Part shown: positions 29,801 to 38,344 of the stretch, piece by piece
Numbering within the stretch: position 1 is the first letter of the stretch
How the letters are laid out: each line of letters begins with the position of its first letter
From: Streptomyces canus
GTDB taxonomy: Bacteria > Actinomycetota > Actinomycetes > Streptomycetales > Streptomycetaceae
Assembly (NCBI RefSeq): GCF_001514145.1
Contig: NZ_KQ948661.1
Location: 434,001-498,000 of the forward strand
DNA: 64,000 nucleotides
Reading direction: 5' to 3'
Position numbers and translations under genes: made by a program
The notes under the pieces: model-generated
What the model was told of the DNA's origin: nothing
The model's database searches: none
Seen by the model: only the letters and a program-made list of their open reading frames with translations

Positions 29801-30514
29801 TCACTGCGTACGGCGGCTCCGTACGACGGCGAAGGCCCCGGCCGCCAGGCCGAGCACGCCCACGATCAGCCCGGCGACGCCGAGACCGCGGGCGGTGGAG
29901 TCGCTCGCGGAGGCCTTCGGCGCCTTGGACGCGACCGCGGAGGTCTGGGACGCGGTGGCCGACGTGGTCCCGGCCGCCGTCAGCTTGAGGACCGGCGCCG
30001 GGTTCTCCGGCTCCTCGTCGCCCTGGGCGGCCTCCTCGATCCAGCGGACGACCTTTCCGTCGGAGTAGGTCTGGAGGGTCTTGAAGGTCAGCTGCGCGGT
30101 GTCGTCGGGGAGTTGACCGAAGGCGACGTCGAAGTCCTCGTACTGGCCGGGGCCGATCTTCCCGCCGGTCCAGGTGATCTCGGAGACCGCGTCGGTGATC
30201 GTGCCGTCGTCCGTCTTGACCGGTGTCCTGAGCTTGGTGTCGGTGACCTTCGCGGTCCACCCGTCGTGCGGGGAGACGAGCACGCCGAGCAACGGGTGGT
30301 CGGTAGGCAGGAACAGCTGGACCTTGGTGGTGCTCGCGGTGTCGCTCTCGTCGGGGACCCGGAAGGTCAGGGCTCCGTCGGTGGCGCCCTTGGCGTAGCT
30401 GTCGGGGTGGACGGTGACGTGCGCGAAGGCGGCGCCCGCGGCGGCCAGTACCGCGGCGGCGGCGAGGGCGCCGCCGAGGCCGAGGCGGCGCAGGGAGGTG
30501 CGTGCTGAGGACAT
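29801..30514 (-). CDS. ycnI: YcnI family copper-binding protein (DUF1775)
   Basis: A 237-residue exported protein. A signal peptide ends in AAAGAAFA near residue 32, so the mature protein would begin HVTVHPDSYAKG. In Bacillus YcnI the new N-terminal His is a copper ligand, and the same is expected here. The DUF1775 core shows LTFRVPDES, TTKVQLFLPTDHPLLGV, VSEITWTGGKIGPGQYEDFD and RWIEEA. A Ser/Thr/Ala-rich linker and a C-terminal helix (LGVAGLIVGVLGLAAGAFAV) with RSRR anchor it in the membrane. ATG 30514 was chosen because it starts the signal peptide. It lies between two paralogous His/Met-rich membrane proteins and probably passes or holds copper outside the cell. Confidence 0.85.
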   Translation of the reverse strand: MSSARTSLRRLGLGGALAAAAVLAAAGAAFAHVTVHPDSYAKGATDGALTFRVPDESDTASTTKVQLFLPTDHPLLGVLVSPHDGWTAKVTDTKLRTPVKTDDGTITDAVSEITWTGGKIGPGQYEDFDVAFGQLPDDTAQLTFKTLQTYSDGKVVRWIEEAAQGDEEPENPAPVLKLTAAGTTSATASQTSAVASKAPKASASDSTARGLGVAGLIVGVLGLAAGAFAVVRSRRTQ

Positions 30515-30554
30515 GGGTGAGGGATCTCCGTACTGACAGAAAGGGGTGAAAGGG

Positions 30555-31187
30555 TCAGATCGCGTACGGGATCGTGGTGGGCGGTCCACGCCGGTGGACG
30601 GTGTGGCGGAGGAGGAGGGGACGAGGTGCGCACGGGCCGTCGGCGGGCTGGCGTACGGGGTCCGGGGCGACCGGTTCGCCGTACCCCCGCCACCAGGCCG
30701 CGAGGCCCGGTACGAGCGTGACCGCCCGGCGCAACAGGGACCACAGGGCCGCCTCGCCGCGGCGGAGCCACCAGGTCAGCAGGAGAACGGCCGAGACATG
30801 GGCGGCGGTGGCATGCGGGGTCAGGGCGTGAGAGTGCGGTGCCGCCATATGCGCCATGCGCACGCCGTGCATGGTCATCGTGTGCGTCGCCGACATGTGG
30901 TGCATCGCCATGCCGTACGGCGTTCCCATGGAGCGCGGGCGTACCGCGCCGAAGGCCAGATGCAGCCCGGCCTGGGACGTGAGTGTCGCCCCGCCGATGG
31001 CCCCGAGCGACCGCTCCCGGCCGCCGAGCAGCCAGCCGGTCACGAACATCGGCACGAACCCGGCCGCCTGCGCCCACACCGGCGGCGCCATCCCGGTCGC
31101 CAGTGAGTGACCCCCGGTGGCCAGCAGCACGCACAGCGCGGCGAACACCACCGCGCGCAAGCTCCGGACCGCTGGGGACGCTCTCAT
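30555..31187 (-). CDS. His/Met-rich membrane protein, probably copper-related
   Basis: A 210-residue protein with an N-terminal helix pair (VVFAALCVLLATGGHSLATG, FVPMFVTGWLLGGRER) and a later helix in AAHVSAVLLLTWWL. Between them is a striking loop at about 88-125 with many Met and His (MGTPYGMAMHHMSATHTMTM, then HGVRMAHMAAPHSH). This is a likely copper-binding surface. ATG 31187 has a GGGAG upstream; a GTG at 31205 in the same frame has none. It is a paralogue of the protein at 29093-29734 and is the first gene of the set, 40 bases upstream of ycnI. Confidence 0.65.
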   Translation of the reverse strand: MRASPAVRSLRAVVFAALCVLLATGGHSLATGMAPPVWAQAAGFVPMFVTGWLLGGRERSLGAIGGATLTSQAGLHLAFGAVRPRSMGTPYGMAMHHMSATHTMTMHGVRMAHMAAPHSHALTPHATAAHVSAVLLLTWWLRRGEAALWSLLRRAVTLVPGLAAWWRGYGEPVAPDPVRQPADGPCAPRPLLLRHTVHRRGPPTTIPYAI

Positions 31188-31235
31188 GGCGACCGATACT
31201 CCCACCCGTGGCCCGGGGCTCGCTCACGGGCCCGG

Positions 31236-34200
31236 TCAGTAGATGTCACGCACATAGCGCTTGTCCGTGGCGAGTTGCTTCACGTAGGCCGCCGCGCCCG
31301 CCTGGTCCAAGCCGCCGTGGAGGACCGCGATGTCCCTGAGCGCCCGGTCGACGTCCTTCGCCATGCGGGAGGCGTCGCCGCACACGTAGAAGTGGGCGCC
31401 GTCCTGGAGCCAGGACCACAGCAGCGGGCCGTGTTCGCGCATCCGGTCCTGGACGTAGACCTTCGCGCGCTGGTCGCGGGAGAAGGCGGTGTCCAGGCGG
31501 GAGAGGGTGCCGTCCGCGAGGAAACCGGTCAGCTCGTCCTCGTAGTAGAAGTCGGTCGCCTTGTGCTGTTCGCCGAAGAACAGCCAGTTCGAGCCCCGGT
31601 GGCCGAGAGCGCGGCGCTGCTCCAGGAAGCCGACGAAGGGGGCGACGCCGGTGCCGGGGCCGACCATGACCATGGGGGTGCCGGAGTCGGCCGGCGGGCG
31701 GAAGTGCGGGGAGCGCTGGACGTGCACGGGCACCGGGGTGTCCGCGGCGGCGTCGGCGAGGAAGGGCGAGCAGACTCCCTGGCGGGCCCTGCCGTGCAGG
31801 TTCTCGTAGCGCACGACGGAGACGGTCAGCGAGACGAGGTGCGGGTCGGTCAGCGGGCTGGACGATATGGAGTACAGACGCGGCTGGAGGCGTCCGAGGA
31901 TCTGCGTCCACTCCTGCGGGCCGGCCGTCACGCCGTACTCCGTGATCACGTCCACGGCCTGGCGGCCCCAGCCCCACTTGGCGAGCTCGTCCTTGTTGTC
32001 CGGACGCAGGAGCTTCTTCAACTCCCGTGGGTCCCGGGTGCGTTCGGCGACGAACCGCAGCAGGCCGGGGGTGATCCTGGTGATGTCGAGGTGCCGCAGG
32101 AACGCCTCGCCGAGCGGGACCTCTCCCACGCCGTTCAGGTCCACCGCGGCCCCGGCGTCCAGGCCGGTCACCGCCAGCCACTCCTCGACCAGGTCCGCCG
32201 AGTTGAGCGGCCGGATGCCGAGGGCGTCCCCGGCGTCGTAGAGGAGCGGGCTCTCGCTGTCCCGGGTGTCGAAGGTGAACCTGCGGACCTCCTTGCCGGC
32301 GCCGGGCAGGCTCAGGAGGCGGTTGCCGGTGAGGCGGGCGAGGACGGGGACGGGCTTCCTCGCGCGGGGCGGGGCGGCGGGGGCCGTCCGGGGCGCGGCC
32401 GGGGCTGCCTGGATCACCGTCGGGGCGATGGGCCCGGTGTCGGCCGGCGGAGTGCCGGAGACGGCGGTGTCGGCCGGCGGGGTGTCGGACAGAGCCGTCA
32501 GAACCTGGTCCAGCCAGCCGTGCGCCGCGTCCTCGAAGTCCGGTTCGCAGTCCGTGCGGGGGGCCAGCCGTAGCGCGCCCAGTTCGTCGAGGCGCTGGTC
32601 GAGACGGCGGCCGTGCCCGCAGAAGTCGTCGTACGACGAGTCGCCGAAGGCCAGCACCGCGTACCGGCGGCCCTCCAGGCGAGGGGTGCCGGGGTCGGCG
32701 AGGGTCTCCCAGAAGCCGCTGCCGTTGTCGGGGGCGTCGCCGTCGCCGAAGGTGCTGGTGATGAGCAACAGGTCGGCGCCGGGCGGCAGTTCGCCGAGGT
32801 CCGCCTGGTCCATGCCGACCATGGAGGTGCTGTGGCCGGAGGTGGTGAGCCGCTCGGCGGTGGCGGCCGCGAACTCCTCGGCGGTGCCGGTCTGCGAGGC
32901 CCAGAGGATGACGACCTCACGGCGCAGCAGTGTGGCCGAGGGCTGTGTGGCCGCCGCCCGTGAGTACATTCCGGCGAGTGTGCCGTTCACCCACAGGGCG
33001 TGCTCGGGGCTGAAGGGCGCGTCGGGCGGCAGGACCGGCACGCCGGGCACCCCGGCGGGGACCCCGGCAAGGAAGCCGACCAGGTACTGACGTTCCTGCG
33101 CGGTGAGGACGGGTGGCGGTGCGGGGTCGAGGCCGAAGACGGACGCGGCCATGGACGCGGGGGCAACAGCCTCGGCGACCTCCAGCGCAGCTTCCGGAAC
33201 CGGAGCCACCGCGGCCGCCGGAGCCCGCAAGGTCACCGGCACGGCCACCTTCGTCAGCGACACCGCGCACACCTTGAACTCCGGCTGGAACGACAGCGGG
33301 TCCACCGCGTCGCTCGTCACCGCGTTGACGCTCAGGTACTCCCCGAACAGGTCGTTCCAGTGGAAGGGCGCGAAGCAGCACCCCGGCCGCACCCGGTCCG
33401 TCACGACGGCCGGCAGCACGGCCCGGCCGCGCCGGGAGGCCACCTCGACGGAGTCACCGTCGGCCACACCCAGGGCCGACGCGTCCTGAGGATGCACTTC
33501 CACGAAGGGCCCGGGGTTCAGCTTGTTCAGCTTCGCCACCTTCGCCGTCTTGGTCAGCGTGTGCCACTGGTGCTGGAGCCGGCCCGTGTTGAGGACGAAC
33601 GGGTAGTCGTCGTCCGGCATCTCGGCCGGCGGGATGTGCGGCCGGGCGTAGAAGACGCCCCGCCCGCTCGCGGTGGGGAACCTCAGCGCACCGTCCTCCC
33701 CCACGTACCGGATCGGGTTCCGGTCCGGGCCGTCCGGACTCGCCGCGGGCCACTGCACCGGTGTCTCCCGCAGCCGCGCGTACGAGACCCCGCGCAGATC
33801 CCAGCCCGTCTTCGGGTTCCAGGCCTGCTTGATCTCCTCGAAGACGTCCTCCGCGCTGTCGTAGGAGAACCCCTTCTCGTACCCCATCTCGCACGCGACG
33901 GCCGCGATGATCCGCCAGTCCGCCATCGCCTCGCCGGGCGGGTCGGCCACCGCCGGGGTCAGCGTGAGGTTGCGCTCGCTGTTGACGAAGACGCCCTCGC
34001 CCTCCGTCCACAGCGCGCCGGGCAGCACGACGTCGGCGTAGGCGTTGGTCTCGGTGTCGGCGAAGACGTCCTGCGTGACGACGAACTCGGCGGCCTCCAG
34101 TCCCTCGATGACCGTGCGGCGGTTGGCGACCGAGGCGACCGGGTTGGTGCAGATGATCCAGCAGGCCTTGATCTCGCCGTCGGCCATCTTCTGGAACATC

Positions 34201-35369
34201 TCGACCGTGCCCTTGCCGACACCGTCGGCGCGCAGGGTGTCCGGGGGCAGCTCCCAGAGGTCCTCCATGAAGGCCCGCTCCTCGTCGACGAGGACGGACC
34301 GCTGGCCGGGCAGGCCCGGGCCCATGTAGCCCATCTCGCGGCCGCCCATGGCGTTGGGCTGGCCGGTGAGGGAGAAGGGGCCGCTGCCTGGCCGGCAGAT
34401 GGCACCCGTGGCGAGATGGAGGTTGACCAGGGCGTTGGTGTTCCAGGTGCCGTGGGTGGACTGGTTGAGCCCCATGGTCCACAGGCTCATCCACTCACCG
34501 GCCGATCCGATGAGCCGTGCCGCCTCCCGGATGTCCTCCTCGGCGAGGCCCGTCATCTCGGCCACCGCGGCGGGCGAGTAGTCCGCGAGGAACTCCGGCA
34601 TCGCCTCCCAGCCCTCGGTGTGGGCGGCGACGAACTCGGGGTCGACGTGGCCCTCGGCGTGCAGCAGGTGCAGCAGGCCGTTCAGCAGCGCGAGGTCGGC
34701 ACCCGGCTTGATCTGCAGGAACAGGTCCGCCTTCGCGGCCGTGGCGGTGCGCCGCGGATCGACGACGATCACCTTGGCGCCCGCCGACTTCACCCGCTCC
34801 ATCATCCTGAGGAACAGGATGGGATGGCAGTCGGCCATGTTGGAGCCGATGACGAAGAACAGGTCGGCCTTCTCGAAGTCCTGGTACGAGCCGGGCGGGC
34901 CGTCCGCCCCGAGCGACAGCTTGTAGCCGGTACCGGCGCTGGCCATGCAGAGCCGGGAGTTCGACTCGATCTGGTTGGTCCGCACGAACCCCTTGGCCAG
35001 CTTGTTCGCCAGGTACTGCGCCTCCAGGCTCATCTGACCGGAGACGTACAGCGAGACCGCGTCGGGGCCGTGCTCGTCGATGATCTCGCGCAGCCGCCGG
35101 GCCGTCTCGGTGATCGCCGCGCCGACGGCTTGTGGCACCGGCTCCTCACCCCGCTCGGGCCGTACCAGGGCCGTGGTCAGCCGCCCGGGCGCGGCGAGCA
35201 GGTCGGCGGTGGTGGCGCCCTTGGTGCAGAGCTTGCCGAAGTTGGCAGGGTGCTCCTTGTCCCCGGACGCCTTCAGGACCGTACGCCGCCCGTCGGGGCC
35301 GGTGCCGATGTCGAGGACCAGGCCGCAGCCCACACCGCAGTACGAGCAGACCGTCCGCACCACGGGCAC
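31236..35369 (-). CDS. Bifunctional nitrate reductase / sulfite-reductase-type flavoprotein fusion
   Basis: A 1377-residue self-contained assimilatory reductase. The N-terminal 700 residues are a molybdopterin-bis-MGD oxidoreductase with a [4Fe-4S] site (CSYCGVGCGL at 8-17, the fourth Cys in GKLCTKG near 49) and a molydopterin-dinucleotide-binding end. After a linker comes a flavodoxin domain (ILWASQTGTAEEF near 821, FGDGDAPDNGSGFWE), then a CysJ-like FAD/NADPH reductase with RLYSISSSP near 1160, GVCSPFLAD, MVGPGTGVAPF near 1230 and YVCGDASRMAKDV. Electrons would pass from NADPH through FAD and FMN to the Mo site without separate subunits. Nitrate is the likely substrate. No nitrite reductase gene lies beside it. 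It is divergent from furA. Confidence 0.85.
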   Translation of the reverse strand: MPVVRTVCSYCGVGCGLVLDIGTGPDGRRTVLKASGDKEHPANFGKLCTKGATTADLLAAPGRLTTALVRPERGEEPVPQAVGAAITETARRLREIIDEHGPDAVSLYVSGQMSLEAQYLANKLAKGFVRTNQIESNSRLCMASAGTGYKLSLGADGPPGSYQDFEKADLFFVIGSNMADCHPILFLRMMERVKSAGAKVIVVDPRRTATAAKADLFLQIKPGADLALLNGLLHLLHAEGHVDPEFVAAHTEGWEAMPEFLADYSPAAVAEMTGLAEEDIREAARLIGSAGEWMSLWTMGLNQSTHGTWNTNALVNLHLATGAICRPGSGPFSLTGQPNAMGGREMGYMGPGLPGQRSVLVDEERAFMEDLWELPPDTLRADGVGKGTVEMFQKMADGEIKACWIICTNPVASVANRRTVIEGLEAAEFVVTQDVFADTETNAYADVVLPGALWTEGEGVFVNSERNLTLTPAVADPPGEAMADWRIIAAVACEMGYEKGFSYDSAEDVFEEIKQAWNPKTGWDLRGVSYARLRETPVQWPAASPDGPDRNPIRYVGEDGALRFPTASGRGVFYARPHIPPAEMPDDDYPFVLNTGRLQHQWHTLTKTAKVAKLNKLNPGPFVEVHPQDASALGVADGDSVEVASRRGRAVLPAVVTDRVRPGCCFAPFHWNDLFGEYLSVNAVTSDAVDPLSFQPEFKVCAVSLTKVAVPVTLRAPAAAVAPVPEAALEVAEAVAPASMAASVFGLDPAPPPVLTAQERQYLVGFLAGVPAGVPGVPVLPPDAPFSPEHALWVNGTLAGMYSRAAATQPSATLLRREVVILWASQTGTAEEFAAATAERLTTSGHSTSMVGMDQADLGELPPGADLLLITSTFGDGDAPDNGSGFWETLADPGTPRLEGRRYAVLAFGDSSYDDFCGHGRRLDQRLDELGALRLAPRTDCEPDFEDAAHGWLDQVLTALSDTPPADTAVSGTPPADTGPIAPTVIQAAPAAPRTAPAAPPRARKPVPVLARLTGNRLLSLPGAGKEVRRFTFDTRDSESPLLYDAGDALGIRPLNSADLVEEWLAVTGLDAGAAVDLNGVGEVPLGEAFLRHLDITRITPGLLRFVAERTRDPRELKKLLRPDNKDELAKWGWGRQAVDVITEYGVTAGPQEWTQILGRLQPRLYSISSSPLTDPHLVSLTVSVVRYENLHGRARQGVCSPFLADAAADTPVPVHVQRSPHFRPPADSGTPMVMVGPGTGVAPFVGFLEQRRALGHRGSNWLFFGEQHKATDFYYEDELTGFLADGTLSRLDTAFSRDQRAKVYVQDRMREHGPLLWSWLQDGAHFYVCGDASRMAKDVDRALRDIAVLHGGLDQAGAAAYVKQLATDKRYVRDIY

Positions 35370-35441
35370 GCCTCCCTGAGCTCAATCGATTCGACTCCTC
35401 CGACCGTACGAAATGCCCATTACACAGATGTCTCCCGTGCC

Positions 35442-35457
35442 GTTCATCAGGGGTTAC
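35442..35457 (-). promoter_or_regulatory. Candidate GlnR-like half site upstream of the nitrate reductase
   Basis: On the minus strand GTAAC-CCCTGA-TGAAC (35457-35442) resembles the GlnR a/b box (GTnAC-n6-GaAAC) with two mismatches in the second box. Nitrate assimilation genes of Streptomyces are known GlnR targets. A second full pair was not found nearby, so the match is weak. Confidence 0.3.
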
Positions 35458-35536
35458 ACCGCCCGCACACCTCACCGGCCAGTGTTGTGAGCGCCTTCGT
35501 GTGCCGGAGGAGCCCCGAACCGAGGCGCCACAGATT

Positions 35537-35583
35537 TGGAACGGTTCCATTTCTTGAACCATTCGTGTTTGTGGGGGTAGGTT
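35537..35583 (+). promoter_or_regulatory. furA promoter with Fur-type palindrome; transcript probably leaderless
   Basis: TGGAAC-G-GTTCCA (35537-35549) is a perfect palindrome. TTGAAC (35554-35559) and TAGGTT (35578-35583), spacer 18, form -35 and -10 boxes. The start point predicted seven bases on falls at the furA ATG (35590), so the mRNA would have no leader. FurA-type repressors of Streptomyces bind their own promoter at such positions. Confidence 0.6.
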
Positions 35584-35589
35584 GGTCGC

Positions 35590-36036
35590 ATGACCGCCCC
35601 CCGGATTCCGAACACCGCCGACGAGCTGCGCGGTGCCGGCCTGCGGGTGACGGCCGCGCGCGTCGCCCTGCTCGAGACCGTCCGGGCCGGTGACCACCTC
35701 GCGGCCGACGCGATCGCCACGGGAGTGCGCGACCGTCTCGGCCACATATCCCTCCAGGCCGTGTACGAGGCCCTGCACTCGCTCACCGCGGCGGGTCTCG
35801 TGCGCCGCCTCGAGCCGCCCGGCAGCCCGGCGCGGTTCGAGGGACGGGTCGGGGACAACCACCACCACCTGGTCTGCCGGTCGTGCGGGGCCGTCGTCGA
35901 TGTCGACTGCGCCGTCGGTCACGCGCCCTGCCTGACAGCTTCCGACGACCGCGGCTTCTCGATCGACGAGGCCGAGGTCATCTACTGGGGCCTGTGCCCC
36001 GACTGTTCCCCCCAAAGGCTTACTTCAGCACCGTGA
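35590..36036 (+). CDS. furA: Fur family peroxide-responsive repressor (FurA/FurS type)
   Basis: A 148-residue Fur-family protein. The DNA-binding half contains GLRVTAARVALLETVRAGDH and ISLQAVYEALHSLTAAGLVRR. The metal half has GDNHHHLVCRSCGAVVDVDC near 87-106 and the C-terminal CPDCS, giving the two CxxC motifs of the structural zinc site. The HHH cluster supplies the regulatory Fe site that senses peroxide. It is 24 bases upstream of katG, the classic FurA-CatC/FurS-CpeB order of streptomycetes, so it represses both genes until oxidised. No Shine-Dalgarno sequence is seen before ATG 35590, in line with a leaderless message. Confidence 0.9.
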   Translation: MTAPRIPNTADELRGAGLRVTAARVALLETVRAGDHLAADAIATGVRDRLGHISLQAVYEALHSLTAAGLVRRLEPPGSPARFEGRVGDNHHHLVCRSCGAVVDVDCAVGHAPCLTASDDRGFSIDEAEVIYWGLCPDCSPQRLTSAP

Positions 36037-36060
36037 TCCACCCAGTTCGGAAGGACTGAA

Positions 36061-38277
36061 ATGTCTGAGAACCCCGATGCAATCGTCACCGACCCCAAGG
36101 CTGAGGGCACAGGTGGCTGCCCGGTCGCGCACGGGCGCGCCCCGCACCCCACCCAGGGCGGCGGCAACCGCCAGTGGTGGCCGGAGCGGCTGAACCTGAA
36201 GATCCTCGCCAAGGACCCGGTCGTGGCGAACCCGCTCGGCGCGGACTTCGACTACGCCGAGGCGTTCCAGGCCCTCGACCTGGACGCCGTGAAGCGGGAC
36301 ATCGCCGACGTGCTCACCACCTCGCAGGACTGGTGGCCCGCCGACTTCGGCAACTACGGCCCGCTGATGATCCGCATGGCCTGGCACAGCGCCGGCACCT
36401 ACCGCATCAGCGACGGCCGCGGCGGTGGCGGCCGTGGCCAGCAGCGCTTCGCTCCGCTGAACAGCTGGCCGGACAACGGCAACCTGGACAAGGCCCGCCG
36501 TCTGCTGTGGCCGGTGAAGAAGAAGTACGGCCAGTCCATCTCCTGGGCCGACCTCATGATCCTCACCGGCAACGTCGCCCTGGAGACGATGGGCTTCGAG
36601 ACCTTCGGCTTCGCCGGCGGCCGCGCCGACGTCTGGGAGGCCGACGAGGACGTCTACTGGGGTCCCGAGACCACCTGGCTCGACGACCAGCGCTACACCG
36701 GCGACCGTGAGCTGGAGAACCCGCTCGGCGCCGTCCAGATGGGCCTCATCTACGTCAACCCCGAGGGCCCCAACGGCAACCCGGACCCGCTGGCCGCGGC
36801 CCGCGACATCCGCGAGACCTTCCGCCGCATGGCGATGAACGACGAGGAGACCGTCGCCCTCATCGCCGGTGGTCACACCTTCGGCAAGACCCACGGCGCG
36901 GGCCCGGCGGAGAGCGTCGGCAACGACCCCGAGGCCGCCTCCATGGAGGAGCAGGGCCTGGGCTGGAAGTCCACCTACGGCACCGGCAAGGGCGGCGACG
37001 CCATCACCTCCGGTCTCGAGGTCACCTGGACCACCAAGCCCACCCAGTGGAGCAACGACTTCTTCGACATCCTCTTCGGCTACGAGTGGGAGCTCACCCA
37101 GTCCCCCGCCGGTGCCAACCAGTGGGTGGCCAAGGACTCGCAGGAGATCATCCCGGACGCCCACGACACGTCGAAGAAGCGTCGGCCCACGATGCTCACC
37201 ACCGACCTCTCGCTGCGCTTCGACCCGATCTACGGCGAGATCTCGAAGCGCTTCCACGAGAACCCGGACCAGTTCGCGGACGCCTTCGCCCGCGCCTGGT
37301 ACAAGCTGACCCACCGTGACCTGGGCCCGAAGTCCCTGTACCTCGGCCCGGAGGTCCCCGAGGAGACGCTGCTGTGGCAGGACCCGCTGCCGCAGGCCGA
37401 GGGCGAGACCATCGACGCCGGTGACGTGGCGTCCCTGAAGGCCAAGGTCCTGGAGACGGGCCTGACCGTCTCGCAGCTGGTGTCGACGGCGTGGGCCTCG
37501 GCGTCCACCTTCCGCGGCAGCGACAAGCGCGGCGGCGCCAACGGTGCCCGCATCCGCCTGGAGCCGCAGCGCGGCTGGGAGGTCAACGACCCCGAGCAGC
37601 TCGGCCAGGTCCTGCGTGTCCTGGAGGGCGTCCAGGCCGAGTTCAACACCGGTGCCAAGAAGGTCTCGCTGGCCGACCTGATCGTCCTCGCGGGTGCCGC
37701 GGCGGTCGAGCAGGCCGCCAAGGACGCGGGCTACTACGTGGAGGTCCCCTTCACGCCGGGTCGCGTGGACGCCACCGAGGAGCACACCGACGTGGAGTCC
37801 TTCGCGGCGCTGGAGCCGGTCGCGGACGGCTTCCGCAACTACCTCGGCAAGGGCAACCGCCTGCCGGCCGAGTACCTGCTGCTCGACAGGGCGAACCTGC
37901 TCACCCTGAGCGCCCCCGAGATGACCGCCCTCGTCGGTGGTCTGCGTGTTCTCGGCGCCAACCAGGGCGGCACGGCGCACGGCGTCTTCACCGACCGGCC
38001 GGGCGTCCTGACCAACGACTTCTTCGTCAACCTGCTCGACCTTGGCACGACGTGGAAGTCCACCTCCGAGGACCAGACCGCCTTCGAGGGCCGCGACGCG
38101 GAGACGGGCAAGCTGAAGTGGACCGGCACCCGTGCCGACCTGGTCTTCGGCTCCAACTCCGAGCTGCGCGCCCTCGCGGAGGTCTACGCGAGCGACGACG
38201 CGAAGGAGAAGTTCGTGAGGGACTTCGTCGACGCGTGGGTCAAGGTCTCGAACCTGGACCGCTTCGACCTGGTCTGA
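36061..38277 (+). CDS. katG: Catalase-peroxidase
   Basis: A 738-residue haem catalase-peroxidase that removes hydrogen peroxide and can oxidise small phenolics. The distal triad is in MIRMAWHSAGTYR near 102-114. The covalent Met-Tyr-Trp adduct residues are expected at that Trp, at the Tyr of MGLIYVNPEGPNGNPDP near 231, and at the Met of RMAMNDEETVALI near 257. The proximal His is in GGHTFGKTHGAG. The C-terminal half is the usual degenerate duplicate (ADLIVLAGAAAVEQAAKDAG). Ribosome site GGAAGGA precedes ATG 36061. Codon use is extremely biased, as in highly expressed genes. It is co-transcribed with furA and ends at a perfect hairpin. Confidence 0.95.
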   Translation: MSENPDAIVTDPKAEGTGGCPVAHGRAPHPTQGGGNRQWWPERLNLKILAKDPVVANPLGADFDYAEAFQALDLDAVKRDIADVLTTSQDWWPADFGNYGPLMIRMAWHSAGTYRISDGRGGGGRGQQRFAPLNSWPDNGNLDKARRLLWPVKKKYGQSISWADLMILTGNVALETMGFETFGFAGGRADVWEADEDVYWGPETTWLDDQRYTGDRELENPLGAVQMGLIYVNPEGPNGNPDPLAAARDIRETFRRMAMNDEETVALIAGGHTFGKTHGAGPAESVGNDPEAASMEEQGLGWKSTYGTGKGGDAITSGLEVTWTTKPTQWSNDFFDILFGYEWELTQSPAGANQWVAKDSQEIIPDAHDTSKKRRPTMLTTDLSLRFDPIYGEISKRFHENPDQFADAFARAWYKLTHRDLGPKSLYLGPEVPEETLLWQDPLPQAEGETIDAGDVASLKAKVLETGLTVSQLVSTAWASASTFRGSDKRGGANGARIRLEPQRGWEVNDPEQLGQVLRVLEGVQAEFNTGAKKVSLADLIVLAGAAAVEQAAKDAGYYVEVPFTPGRVDATEEHTDVESFAALEPVADGFRNYLGKGNRLPAEYLLLDRANLLTLSAPEMTALVGGLRVLGANQGGTAHGVFTDRPGVLTNDFFVNLLDLGTTWKSTSEDQTAFEGRDAETGKLKWTGTRADLVFGSNSELRALAEVYASDDAKEKFVRDFVDAWVKVSNLDRFDLV

Positions 38278-38289
38278 TCGACTGAACGA

Positions 38290-38323
38290 CACAGGGGCCG
38301 GTCCATGTGGACCGGCCCCTGTG
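38290..38323 (+). terminator. katG terminator, perfect 16-bp hairpin
   Basis: CACAGGGGCCGGTCCA (38290-38305) and TGGACCGGCCCCTGTG (38308-38323) are fully complementary around TG. It begins 12 bases after the katG stop. The convergent aminotransferase ends 21 bases further, so it probably stops both. Confidence 0.85.
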
Positions 38324-38344
38324 CCATGCCTGGGCAAGCCATGT

